From CAVXEH01 sp963805645 (GTDB lineage: Bacteria; Chloroflexota; Limnocylindria; QHBO01): 64,000 nucleotides of DNA. Under the pieces are notes generated by a model. That model ran no database searches and was not told the DNA's origin. It saw only the letters and a program-made list of their open reading frames with translations. Position numbers and translations under genes: made by a program. Shown piece after piece: positions 1 to 7,582 of this stretch; the first letter of the stretch is position 1; each line of letters starts with the position of its first letter. Location: NCBI GenBank assembly GCA_963805645.1, contig CAWDVA010000004.1, positions 1-64,000 on the forward strand, given 5' to 3'.

Positions 1-2
1 CG

Positions 3-803
3 ACTTCGGTGTGGGTCTTCCAGGCCGCGTCGACCCTGACCACCGCCGCGTCGAGCGAGGTGCGGCTCACCGACGGCGCTAGCGCCTGCAATGTCTTCTG
101 GCAGGTCGGCAGCTCGGCGACCCTTGGCGCGGACTCCACGTTCGCCGGCACGATCATGGCCTTCACCGCGATCACCGTGGGCGCCAGGGTCACGCTCACC
201 GGTCGCGCCCTGGCCAGCGGCGCCGCGGTGACCCTCGACAGCGACACCATCGATGCGTCGACCTGCGCGGCCGCGATCCCGACACCGACACCGACGCCGA
301 CACCGACGCCGACGCCGACACCTTCCCCGACGCTCACGCCGACACCGACGCCAACACCCACGCCGACACCCACGCCGACACCCACGCCGACACCCACGCC
401 GACACCTTCCCCGACACCGACACCGACGCCGACACCGACGCCGACACCTGTCCCCGCGCCGGCTGCCACTGCGATCCCGACAGCCACCCCTACGCCTACG
501 CCAACCCCGACCTCCACCCCTGTTCCCGCACCGGCCGCTACGGCTGACCCGACAGCCACGCCCACGCCCACGGGAATGCCCGCGGCCGCTACTTCTGTCC
601 CGACAGCCACGCCCACGCCCAGCGTGACTCCCACGGTGACCGCCACGGCGACACCGAACGCTTCACCCGGCATGCCCGACACGAGCACCATCGGCATCCG
701 GGCTGCCGAGGGGTTCGGTGGACCCGCAATCCTGATCTGGGCTGGGTTGGTGCTTCTCAGCATGGCGTCGCTGGCGGCGGTGTCCGTCCGGCGAGACAGC
801 TGA
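3..803 (+). CDS. DUF3494 ice-binding-like surface protein, 5' truncated by window edge
   Basis: Only the C-terminal part is inside the window; the frame is open to the left edge, so the true start lies outside. The visible N-terminal ~85 residues match the end of the DUF3494 (type I ice-binding protein) beta-solenoid: VWVFQ, ACNVFWQVGSSATLG, TFAGTIMA and GRALA motifs are typical. This is followed by a ~130-residue low-complexity Thr-Pro linker and a single hydrophobic segment near the end (LIWAGLVLLSMASLAAV) followed by Arg residues, consistent with a C-terminal membrane anchor without an LPXTG signal. Family members bind ice or act as cold-environment adhesins; here ice binding is inference only. 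The linker probably spans the cell envelope and holds the solenoid off the surface. Confidence 0.85.
   Translation, partial: TSVWVFQAASTLTTAASSEVRLTDGASACNVFWQVGSSATLGADSTFAGTIMAFTAITVGARVTLTGRALASGAAVTLDSDTIDASTCAAAIPTPTPTPTPTPTPTPSPTLTPTPTPTPTPTPTPTPTPTPTPTPSPTPTPTPTPTPTPVPAPAATAIPTATPTPTPTPTSTPVPAPAATADPTATPTPTGMPAAATSVPTATPTPSVTPTVTATATPNASPGMPDTSTIGIRAAEGFGGPAILIWAGLVLLSMASLAAVSVRRDS
278..449 (+). repeat. Thr-Pro coding microsatellite (6/12-bp units)
   Basis: Near-perfect runs of CCGACA/CCGACG/CCCACG hexamers encode (Thr-Pro)n in the linker of the DUF3494 protein. All units are multiples of three bases, so length changes would alter linker length without shifting frame. A more degenerate continuation (P, A, T, V residues) runs to about 640. 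Confidence 0.9.
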
Positions 804-929
804 TCTGACGTACGGGGGCGTGCATCCCACGCACGCAGGCCCTGGCGGCCCGCACTCGGTGCCGATCTCACCACCCGGGGCGAATCGGCCTAAGGTAGAC
901 ACCTTCGATGTGCGGAGGTCTCTTGGCAG

Positions 930-1214
930 ATGAGGATGGCCGATCTTCAGCGGGGATGGCCCGTGCTCGGCAACGACGGGCAGCGCCTGGGTACCGTGCA
1001 TGATGTGACGCAGAACTACGTCATCACCTCGCGCGGCGCCCTGTCCACGCCGCTCTACGTGCCCGCTTCGGCGATCGCCAACGTCGAACGGGACGTGGTG
1101 CACCTCAATCTCGCGAAGAACGAGGCCGAGCAGATGGGCTGGGAAGAGGCGCCTCGCGAGGCGGATCCCGCGGACGGGGACGACGGAACGGATCTGCTGC
1201 ATCGTCACGTCTGA
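930..1214 (+). CDS. DUF2171/PRC-barrel-like small protein
   Basis: A 94-residue protein resembling the DUF2171 branch of PRC-barrel-like proteins: GWPVLGNDGQRLGTVHDV, then YVPASAI and VVHLNLAKNEAEQMGW, the usual order of small beta strands. No catalytic residues are expected; such proteins are small soluble beta-barrels of unknown partner. The start at 930 is supported by GGAGGT at 914-919; a second ATG lies two codons later. A TAAGGT hexamer at 891-896 could be the -10 box. The gene stands alone, pointing towards the convergent peptidase gene. Family assignment is from pattern recognition; the exact role is unknown. Confidence 0.75.
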   Translation: MRMADLQRGWPVLGNDGQRLGTVHDVTQNYVITSRGALSTPLYVPASAIANVERDVVHLNLAKNEAEQMGWEEAPREADPADGDDGTDLLHRHV

Positions 1215-1253
1215 GCGACCATGCGTCACGCCCCGCGGCTGCGGCGATTGGCG

Positions 1254-2672
1254 TCAGTACAGGCTCGGGAAGCGCGGCGCGAGGATCGGCTCAAGATCGA
1301 TCGCGGAGTGCGCCTGGAGGGTCTCGAGCAGCGCCATGGTGGAGCCGATGCCGAAGCGATACGTCGCGACGTAGTCGCGGATCGCCTGCCAGTAGGCATC
1401 GGTGCCCATGGCCTTGCGCGCCTGGTCCAGCAGGAGCGAGCCCTGCACGTAGATGTCCTCGAAGTAGCAGGCCGAGCTGTACCGATAGATCGACAGGTCC
1501 AGTCGCGCGATGGCGCACGTGCTCGAGCGCCACAGTCCCGAGGCCGTGCGGGCCAGGTGGTCTGCTGCGGCCTCGTCGGCGAAGGGCTGGTTCGCCTGGT
1601 CGGAGCCCACGATCCCGTAGAACCACTGGTGCGCGGTCTCGTGGTAGACGAGCCAGTGCAGCTGTCGGCCCGACAGTCCGCCGGGAATCCAGATAGTCTG
1701 CGGTCCCTCCATGCCGAACCCGCCAGCGCTCTGGGCCACGCGGAAGGTCGCGTACGGGTACACGCCGGCCAGCGTGCCCTCGCGGGCGATGGCATCGGTC
1801 GCGTAGCCCATGATCGTGGCGGTCGGGTAGCCCGCCAACGCGTAGACCTCCACCGTCACTGAGCCGGCCTTTCGCGACGTGACGGTGTACGAGGGGCTCG
1901 CGGAGAGGACGAAGTCCCGCACGTTCGCCGCCTCGAAAACCTGGGTCAGGCCGCTCGCCGCTACCTGCCGGCCGGTGGCGGCAATGACCAGCGGGCGGTC
2001 CGTGGTGATCGCCACCCGTACGTTGGGGCTCGAGGCAGTGAAGAAGGGATCCCCGTAGTTCGGGCGGTCGAACGGTCGGGCGAGGCTGATCCAGGGGATC
2101 CAGCGGTACGCGGAGATCACCCCGTTCGTCCGCGTGAAGAGCCAGTTCGACCCGGCCAGGTCTGCGCGGAGCGTGGCGGCCAGGCTGAGACGGACGGTGA
2201 CGGCGGCGCCATCGGCCAGGATGCCGCCGAGGGGAACCACGATGGTCTGGTCGGCCACCCGGGCGGCGGAAGGAGCGCCCTCCACGGTAACGGCGCCGAG
2301 CCTGAGCGCGCCGACGCGCGCGGTGACTGTGTTGAGCTCAAGCCGGTCGATGGGGCCACCGGACGCGTTGCGGACCTCGATTGTCTCGTCCAGGCTGACC
2401 GCCCCGTCGCCGTAGTGGATCGTGGCGGCGACGTCGTAGGTCGCGACGAGCGCGATGCTCGTGCGGTCGACCGATCCGGGTGACACCGCTGCCGGTGTGG
2501 GGGAGGGACCCGGAGTGGGAGTCGGTGCCGGCGTGGTCGATGGCCCGGTGGCGGCGGTGGCGGACGCAGTGGGCAAGACCGATGCGGCCGATGGCGTCGG
2601 GGACGGCTGCCCGCAGCCGGCCGAGGCCAGGACCAGGGCAACCAGGGCGAGGATGCGCAGGAGGCACCGCAT
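1254..2672 (-). CDS. M1-family (gluzincin) metallopeptidase lipoprotein
   Basis: 472 residues. The N-terminus is a lipoprotein signal (MRCLLRILALVALVLASAGC, lipobox Cys at residue 20), then a Pro/Thr/Ser-rich spacer, a beta-rich domain like the N-terminal domain of M1 aminopeptidases, and a catalytic domain with HETAH near residue 344 followed after exactly 18 residues by a Glu in FADEAA, the HEXXH-X18-E zinc site of family M1. It is shorter than typical aminopeptidase N (800-900 aa) and appears to lack the long C-terminal helical domain, so substrate range may differ. It is probably anchored on the outside of the cytoplasmic membrane. The start was chosen because the signal peptide begins there; codons upstream in frame do not look coding. 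It follows the frame-broken gene at 2704-2941 by 31 bases. Confidence 0.88.
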   Translation of the reverse strand: MRCLLRILALVALVLASAGCGQPSPTPSAASVLPTASATAATGPSTTPAPTPTPGPSPTPAAVSPGSVDRTSIALVATYDVAATIHYGDGAVSLDETIEVRNASGGPIDRLELNTVTARVGALRLGAVTVEGAPSAARVADQTIVVPLGGILADGAAVTVRLSLAATLRADLAGSNWLFTRTNGVISAYRWIPWISLARPFDRPNYGDPFFTASSPNVRVAITTDRPLVIAATGRQVAASGLTQVFEAANVRDFVLSASPSYTVTSRKAGSVTVEVYALAGYPTATIMGYATDAIAREGTLAGVYPYATFRVAQSAGGFGMEGPQTIWIPGGLSGRQLHWLVYHETAHQWFYGIVGSDQANQPFADEAAADHLARTASGLWRSSTCAIARLDLSIYRYSSACYFEDIYVQGSLLLDQARKAMGTDAYWQAIRDYVATYRFGIGSTMALLETLQAHSAIDLEPILAPRFPSLY

Positions 2673-2703
2673 GACGCCATGGTCGTCCGTGGCGGGGCGC
2701 GGC

Positions 2704-2941
2704 TCAAGCGCCGGCGGGAGGATCGGCCGGCGGCGGTTCCACCGGGGTATCTTCGGTCTCCGTGGATGGCGAGGCAGCCAGCGCATCGATCTCGTCGAGC
2801 TGCTCCTGGGCGGCCAGGATGGTGATCCGGTCACCAGGCTCGATCTGCGTCTCCGGCCCCCAAGCCGATGGTGACCAGGATGACGAGCATGGCCGTCTGG
2901 AAGAGCCAGCGCACCTCCCGCCCGTAGCGCAACGAGTCCAT
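2704..2941 (-). pseudogene. Frame-broken small membrane/TrkA-C-like gene
   Basis: Reading leftward from an ATG at 2941 with a strong AGGAGGAAGG Shine-Dalgarno, the first frame gives MDSLRYGREVRWLFQTAMLV... with one transmembrane segment, then stops after 36 codons. A one-base shift inside a run of five G (around 2859-2863) restores an open frame encoding IEPGDRITILAAQEQLDEID followed by a Pro/Glu-rich tail to a TGA at 2704. The second part resembles the C-terminal TrkA-C/RCK_C domain that ends many cation channels and antiporters. Total span is 238 bases, one more than a multiple of three. It is either a real frameshift mutation, a homopolymer sequencing error, or a junction of remnants of two genes. 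Function cannot be assigned. Confidence 0.6.
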
Positions 2942-3071
2942 TCGGAACCTTCCTCCTCCGAGCTCGGTGAACCCGGGCACCTTCGCGGCGCCGCGGTCCG
3001 GATCGCCGGAGGCGACGTCCCCGGCCCGGGCGGAATCCGTCGGGAGGCTGCGGGAACCTTGCGGGCGTGCC

Positions 3072-3077
3072 TAGACT
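3072..3077 (+). promoter_or_regulatory. -10 box TAGACT upstream of the histidine kinase
   Basis: TAGACT ends about 31 bases before the ATG at 3109, so transcription would start near 3084 and give a ~25-base leader with a weak AAGAGA site. It argues against the more upstream in-frame starts at 3067 and 3079. Confidence 0.5.
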
Positions 3078-3108
3078 GATGGTCTCCGCGACCTCGCCCA
3101 AGAGACCG

Positions 3109-5397
3109 ATGCAGAGCACTCAGGCCATCACCGCGTCGCGCACCGCCCGCACCGAGCTGGCTGCCCTTGGCATTCTCGGGCTCGCCGTGCTCATGCTCTC
3201 GGTGGCCGTCCTCTTCACCGGGTACCGGATGAGCGTGCCGACCGATGGGGGAGCGGGCGCGTACGTCACCACGGGCTGGACGGCCGACGGGCTGAAGGTC
3301 GCCTCAGCCCGGGCGGGAAGCCCGCTGCAGGCGGGGGACGTGGTGACCGCCGTCAACGGTGTCCCGTTGGCCGCGTGGCTCTCCGGGGAGGCCGGCGTCC
3401 CGCATCCCGCGCTCGATGCCGGTGGCACCGTGACCTACACCGTCCTGCGCGACGGGGAGCCCGTGACCCTGGATGTTCCACTGGTGGCGTATCCGCTCGG
3501 GGACATGCTCCTGGCCAACTGGGGCACCCTGCTCTGGCTGGGCCTCATGGTGCTGGTGGCCGCGTACCTCTTCCTGCGGCGGCCCAACGAGGCGGCCACC
3601 CGTGTCCTGCTCGTGCTCAGCACGGCGATCCTGGGGAGCACCGTGCCGTGGATGCTCTCCGTCGGGCCGGTCGACCTCGCCGCCGGACCCACCGGGCCGG
3701 TCCTGTACCTGGCCGGCGCGTATCTGCTCTACGCGGTCTTCTGGGCAGGGCTGCTCCACCTCGTGCTCGTCTTCCCGCGACCGTTCGCCGCCGGTGCCGC
3801 CCAGCGGCGCCTGGTGCTTGCCGCCTATGTCGGTCTCATCGGCTCACAGGCGGCCTGGATTGCCGGGACGTTTCCCGCGGCGCCGAACGCGATCGCATGG
3901 ATCGGCTCCTGGAGCGTGAGCCAGCTGGTCCTGGTGCCGGCTGTGCTGCTCGCGGTCATTGGGTTGACGTACGCGCAATGGCGCCGATCCGGGGCTGACG
4001 AGCGACTGCGGCTGCGCTCGGTCATCGCGGCATCGAGCATCTCTGCCGCGCTCTCGCTGATCGGCTGGTATCTGCCATCGGCGCTTGCGGGCGAGCCCAT
4101 CCTCCCGTGGAGTGCGGTGGGCGTGGCCGGCCTGCCGTTTCCGCTCGCGCTGGCGCTGACGGTCCGACGTGGACGCCTCTTCGGCATCGAGACGATCCTG
4201 CACCGATCGCTCGTGTACGGGGCGCTGACCGCGGGGGTCATCCTGGTATACGGCGCGTGCTTCGTGCTCCTGTCCGGCGTGGTGCCGGGCAACGGCCTCT
4301 ACGGGATCACGCTCCTCGCGGCCGGCGCAGCCGCGCTGGTCGCCCTCCCCCTGCGCGACGTCCTGCAGCGGACGGTGAGCCGGCTGCTGTACGGCGACCG
4401 CGACGAGCCGGCGCGGGCCATCGGCCGCCTCGCGGAGCGGCTGGAGGCGTCGCTGGACCCTGAGGCGGTCCTGCCCATGGTGGCGGAGACGGTGGCCGGC
4501 GCCCTGCGCCTGCCCTACGCGGCGATCGAGCTGCAGCGCGACGGTGACGCTGTGCGGGCCGCGGCGCACGGTGCGCCGATCGGCGCGGTGGAACGGCTGC
4601 CGCTGACCCACCGCGGCGAGGAGGTGGGTTGGCTGGCCTTCGCGCATCGGGCCCCGGACGAGGAACTCAGCGCCGCGGATTACGCCCTGCTCGGGGAGCT
4701 CGCCCACCAGGCCGGGGCGGCCGCGTATGCCGTGCGATTGACCCGTGACCTCCAGCGCTCCCGTCTGCAGCTCGTCAGCACTCGCGAGGAGGAGCGTCGC
4801 CGGCTCCGCCGCGACCTGCACGACGGGCTGGGCCCGACCCTGGCCGGAACGCTCCTGCGGCTCGAGGCCGCGCGGGGCCGTTCCGCGGGCGAGCTCGAAC
4901 CGATCCTGGACGCCCTGGCAGCCGACACCCGGCGCGCGCTCGAGGACGTGCGGCGGCTCGCCTACGGGCTGCGTCCGCCGGTCCTCGACCAGCTGGGTCT
5001 GGTGGGGGCCCTGCGGCAGGAGGCGGCCGGACTCTCCACGGGGACGCTGAACGTCGAGGTGGCGGCGTCGGAGCCACTGCCGGACCTGGCGGCCGCGGTC
5101 GAGGTGGCCGCCTACCGCATCGGCTCGGAGGCGCTGGCGAACGTCGCCCGCCATGCCGGGGCGACGCGTGCCTGGGTGGCGCTGCGGTGCACAGGCGACA
5201 TGCTCGAGCTTACCGTCGAGGACGATGGGCAGGGAATGCCCGGCGCGCCGCGCGTCGGCGTCGGGGTCACCTCCATGCGCGAGCGGGCGGAGGAGCTGGG
5301 CGGCGAGCTGCGCGTTGAACAGTCGCGCCGCGGCGGCGTGGCGGTCATTGCCCGACTGCCGCACCCGGTCGCCACCGAAGGGTCCGCCGGTGGCTGA
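3109..5397 (+). CDS. Membrane histidine kinase with extracytoplasmic PDZ-like domain (NarX/DesK class)
   Basis: About 762 residues. Order: a first transmembrane helix near residues 15-37; a ~70-residue PDZ-like domain (GLKVASARAGSPLQAGDVV, AVNGVPLAAW); a block of about seven or eight hydrophobic helices to roughly residue 370; a GAF-like domain; a HisKA_3 dimerisation helix with the phospho-acceptor His in RRDLHDGLGPTLAG; and a HATPase_c domain with the N box (EALANVARHAG) and G boxes (DDGQGMPG, GVGVTSMRERAEELGG). It should autophosphorylate on His and pass phosphate to the response regulator whose GTG start lies inside its last codons. The stimulus is unknown; the PDZ-like module suggests a peptide or envelope-protein ligand. 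Start taken at 3109 on promoter position. Confidence 0.9.
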   Translation: MQSTQAITASRTARTELAALGILGLAVLMLSVAVLFTGYRMSVPTDGGAGAYVTTGWTADGLKVASARAGSPLQAGDVVTAVNGVPLAAWLSGEAGVPHPALDAGGTVTYTVLRDGEPVTLDVPLVAYPLGDMLLANWGTLLWLGLMVLVAAYLFLRRPNEAATRVLLVLSTAILGSTVPWMLSVGPVDLAAGPTGPVLYLAGAYLLYAVFWAGLLHLVLVFPRPFAAGAAQRRLVLAAYVGLIGSQAAWIAGTFPAAPNAIAWIGSWSVSQLVLVPAVLLAVIGLTYAQWRRSGADERLRLRSVIAASSISAALSLIGWYLPSALAGEPILPWSAVGVAGLPFPLALALTVRRGRLFGIETILHRSLVYGALTAGVILVYGACFVLLSGVVPGNGLYGITLLAAGAAALVALPLRDVLQRTVSRLLYGDRDEPARAIGRLAERLEASLDPEAVLPMVAETVAGALRLPYAAIELQRDGDAVRAAAHGAPIGAVERLPLTHRGEEVGWLAFAHRAPDEELSAADYALLGELAHQAGAAAYAVRLTRDLQRSRLQLVSTREEERRRLRRDLHDGLGPTLAGTLLRLEAARGRSAGELEPILDALAADTRRALEDVRRLAYGLRPPVLDQLGLVGALRQEAAGLSTGTLNVEVAASEPLPDLAAAVEVAAYRIGSEALANVARHAGATRAWVALRCTGDMLELTVEDDGQGMPGAPRVGVGVTSMRERAEELGGELRVEQSRRGGVAVIARLPHPVATEGSAGG

Positions 5398-6094
5398 GGC
5401 GACCGCTCCGGTCCTGCGCGTCCTTCTCGCCGAGGATCACCCGGTCTACCGCGACGGGCTGCGGGCGCTCCTCGAATCCGCCCCGGGAATCAGCTGCGCG
5501 GGCGAGGCGCGGGACGGCGACGAGGCGCTTGCCATGGCCGAGTCACTCGAGCCGGACGTGATCCTGATGGACATCCAGCTCCCCGGGCGCAACGGGATCG
5601 AGGCCACCCGTGCGATCCTCCGCGCCCGGCCGCGGACGGCGATTCTCATGCTGACCATGTTCGACGACGACGAGTCGCTCTTCAGCGCCATGCAGGCCGG
5701 TGCCCGTGGGTACCTGCTGAAGGACGTCCAGGGCGCCGACCTGCTGCGGGCGATCGACACGGTGGGTCACGGCGGCGCCGTCTTCGGACCCGGCGTCGCG
5801 CGGCGGATCTCCGCGTTCTTCGCCGCCGGCTCGTCGGGCGCGCGAGCGCGCCCCTTCCCCGAACTGACGGACCGCGAGCGCCAGGTCCTCGAACGGATCG
5901 CGCGGGGCGAGGGAAACGCGATCATCGCCGGCCGCCTGGGCCTCAGCCTCAAGACGGTGCGCAACTACGCGTCGACGATCTTCGACAAGCTCATGGTGGC
6001 CACCCGCGCCGAGGCGATCGTGCGGGCGCGCGAGGCCGGAATGGGAGATCCGCACGAGCGGGGCGCCGCAGAGCCGGGCGACCGGAGGCCGTGA
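5390..6094 (+). CDS. NarL/FixJ-family response regulator
   Basis: 234 residues starting at a GTG that overlaps the end of the kinase gene by eight bases, so the two are translationally coupled. Residues ~10-125 form a REC domain with the acidic pair in LLAEDHPVYRDGL, the phospho-acceptor Asp in DVILMDIQLPG, and the conserved Thr/Lys positions (LTMFDDDES, YLLKDV). Residues ~165-225 form a LuxR-type HTH (LTDRERQVLERIARGEGN, LSLKTVRNYASTIFDKL). It is the DNA-binding output of the upstream kinase; targets are not visible, although the three membrane genes just downstream are candidates. Confidence 0.93.
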   Translation: MAEATAPVLRVLLAEDHPVYRDGLRALLESAPGISCAGEARDGDEALAMAESLEPDVILMDIQLPGRNGIEATRAILRARPRTAILMLTMFDDDESLFSAMQAGARGYLLKDVQGADLLRAIDTVGHGGAVFGPGVARRISAFFAAGSSGARARPFPELTDRERQVLERIARGEGNAIIAGRLGLSLKTVRNYASTIFDKLMVATRAEAIVRAREAGMGDPHERGAAEPGDRRP

Positions 6095-6163
6095 GCCAGG
6101 TTCCCGGGCGCATCGGGACGCGCATCCCGTGACGCAGGGCGGCGCGTCGACGAGGCTGCCGGG

Positions 6164-6577
6164 GTGATCAGCTCGGATCGGCTCACCGCGACCGCCCGGC
6201 TGGCGTATCGCGCCGGCGCGTGGGTCCTGGTCGGGTGCCTGGTGATCCAGCTCTTCCTTGTCGGCCTCGACGTCTTCGAGGTGGTCGGCGCGGACTCGAC
6301 GATCCACAAGCAGTTCGCCTACCTGTACGGCTGGCTCGCGCCCGCACTCGTGCTGCTGGCTGCCGCCGCGGGGCTCCCGCGGTGGCGGATCGGGGAGGTG
6401 GCCCTGCTGCTCGTCCTGTTCGCCGCGCAGACCTACCTGCCCACCCTTGCCGATCGTGCGCCAGTCCTGGCGGCGTTTCACGCGGTGAATGCCCTCGCCG
6501 TCTTCTGGCTGGCGCTCGACATCGCCCGGCACGGTGCGGAGACCGTCGAGGCGCCCCCCGCGCACGGAGGCTCCTAG
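6164..6577 (+). CDS. DUF6220-like four-helix membrane protein
   Basis: 137 residues, GTG start. Four hydrophobic helices are evident: VLVGCLVIQLFLVGLDVF, LAPALVLLAAAAGL, VALLLVLFAAQTYL and FHAVNALAVFWLALDI. The layout and the IQLFLVGLDVF and HAVNAL motifs resemble the DUF6220 family. No catalytic motif is seen. The next gene encodes a diverged copy and begins four bases after this stop, so they probably arose by duplication and are co-transcribed, perhaps with the preceding two-component system. Function is unknown. Confidence 0.7.
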   Translation: MISSDRLTATARLAYRAGAWVLVGCLVIQLFLVGLDVFEVVGADSTIHKQFAYLYGWLAPALVLLAAAAGLPRWRIGEVALLLVLFAAQTYLPTLADRAPVLAAFHAVNALAVFWLALDIARHGAETVEAPPAHGGS

Positions 6578-6581
6578 ACCG

Positions 6582-7010
6582 ATGAAGATCTCACGCACGC
6601 TCCTGGCCGCCGTCTCAGTCCTCTTCCTGATCGGGGTGGTCGCCCAGGTCTTCCTGGCAGGCCTCTTCCTGTTCGCCGGCGCCACCCGCAGCTGGCACAT
6701 GGAGTTCGGCTACTGGCTCGAGCTCCCGCCGCTCGTCGCCCTTCTCCTTCTCTGGCCCGCGCGAACCGGCCGCCGCATCGGCTGGCTCACGCTGGCGCTG
6801 GCGCTCGACGTGATCGTCCAGACCACTCTCCCGTACTTCAAGTCGAGCATTCCCATCGTCGCGGCGCTCCATCCCGTCAACGCCCTCCTCGTCCTGTGGC
6901 TGGGCGTAACCGTGGCCACGGCGACCGTTGCACTGGCACGCGGGACGCGCGCTGCCACGACTGTGGAGCAGCGCACGGCCGACGCGCCATCGACTGCCGA
7001 GCTCGGGTAG
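6582..7010 (+). CDS. DUF6220-like membrane protein, paralogue of the previous gene
   Basis: 142 residues from an ATG four bases after the previous stop; CGGAGG lies about 12 bases upstream. Four helices in the same order as its neighbour, with matching motifs (AQVFLAGLFLFAGATRSWHMEFGYWLE region, VIVQTTLPYF, LHPVNALLVLWLGVTV) and a polar C-terminal tail. The shared His-Pro-Val-Asn-Ala segment in the last helix supports common ancestry. No cofactor motif is obvious apart from a few conserved His residues that could bind heme, which is speculation. Confidence 0.7.
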   Translation: MKISRTLLAAVSVLFLIGVVAQVFLAGLFLFAGATRSWHMEFGYWLELPPLVALLLLWPARTGRRIGWLTLALALDVIVQTTLPYFKSSIPIVAALHPVNALLVLWLGVTVATATVALARGTRAATTVEQRTADAPSTAELG

Positions 7011-7017
7011 GCGAACG

Positions 7018-7512
7018 GTGGACTGGTACCTGTGGGTCGTGCTGCTGCACGTCATCGGCGCGTTCACGTTCGTCCTCTCGCACGGCGTCTCCGCCTACGC
7101 GGCCTTCGCCATCCGCGGTGAGCGCGACCTGGGCCGGATCGGGGCTCTCCTCGACCTGTCATCGACCAGCCTGACCGGCACCTACCTGGGGCTCCTCCTG
7201 CTCCTCGCCGCCGGTATCGTGGCCGGGTTCATGGGGGGCCACTGGGGTCATGCCTGGATCTGGATCTCGATCGGCCTGCTGGTGGCCATGCTGGGAGCGA
7301 TGTATCCGCTTGGTTCCAGCCACTACGCGCAGGTCCGCCGGGCGGTGGGCAAGAAGTCGTACGGCGACCCTGCCGACGCACCGCCGCCCGAGCCGCTGTC
7401 CGGCGACGAGCTCGCCCTGCTCCTCGCCTCGCCGCGGCCCTTCCTCCTGGCCGGGATCGGCGGTGGCACGCTGGCCCTGATCGTGGCGCTCATGGTCCTC
7501 AAGCCCTTCTAG
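7018..7512 (+). CDS. DUF2269-like integral membrane protein
   Basis: 164 residues from a GTG at 7018, seven bases after the preceding stop. Hydrophobic helices: YLWVVLLHVIGAFTFVLSHG, STSLTGTYLGLLLLLAAGIV, WIWISIGLLVAMLGAMYPLG and a C-terminal helix (GIGGGTLALIVALMVL). His residues in the first helices (LLHVIGAF, LSHG) and a basic loop after helix 3 (YAQVRRAVGKKS) are typical of the DUF2269 group of predicted membrane proteins. It completes a three-gene membrane cluster. Function is unknown. Confidence 0.65.
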   Translation: MDWYLWVVLLHVIGAFTFVLSHGVSAYAAFAIRGERDLGRIGALLDLSSTSLTGTYLGLLLLLAAGIVAGFMGGHWGHAWIWISIGLLVAMLGAMYPLGSSHYAQVRRAVGKKSYGDPADAPPPEPLSGDELALLLASPRPFLLAGIGGGTLALIVALMVLKPF

Positions 7513-7531
7513 CCCGGCCACGGGAGCCGGG
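7513..7531 (+). terminator. Possible weak terminator hairpin
   Basis: CCCGGC and GCCGGG six-base arms right after the DUF2269-like stop codon, with an 8-base loop and only a poor T-rich follow-up (TCGCTCCTT). It may end the membrane cluster transcript; low certainty because such short GC stems are common in this genome. Confidence 0.3.
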
Positions 7532-7582
7532 TCGCTCCTTGGGACGTCCGGCCCCCGGCCCGAGGACGTTCAGCCCTGCCGC

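Noticed and set aside
3844..5364. 506-codon minus-strand frame antisense to the histidine kinase
   Set aside because: Composition is Arg/Gln/Gly-rich and no start or motif; explained by codon bias of the kinase gene.
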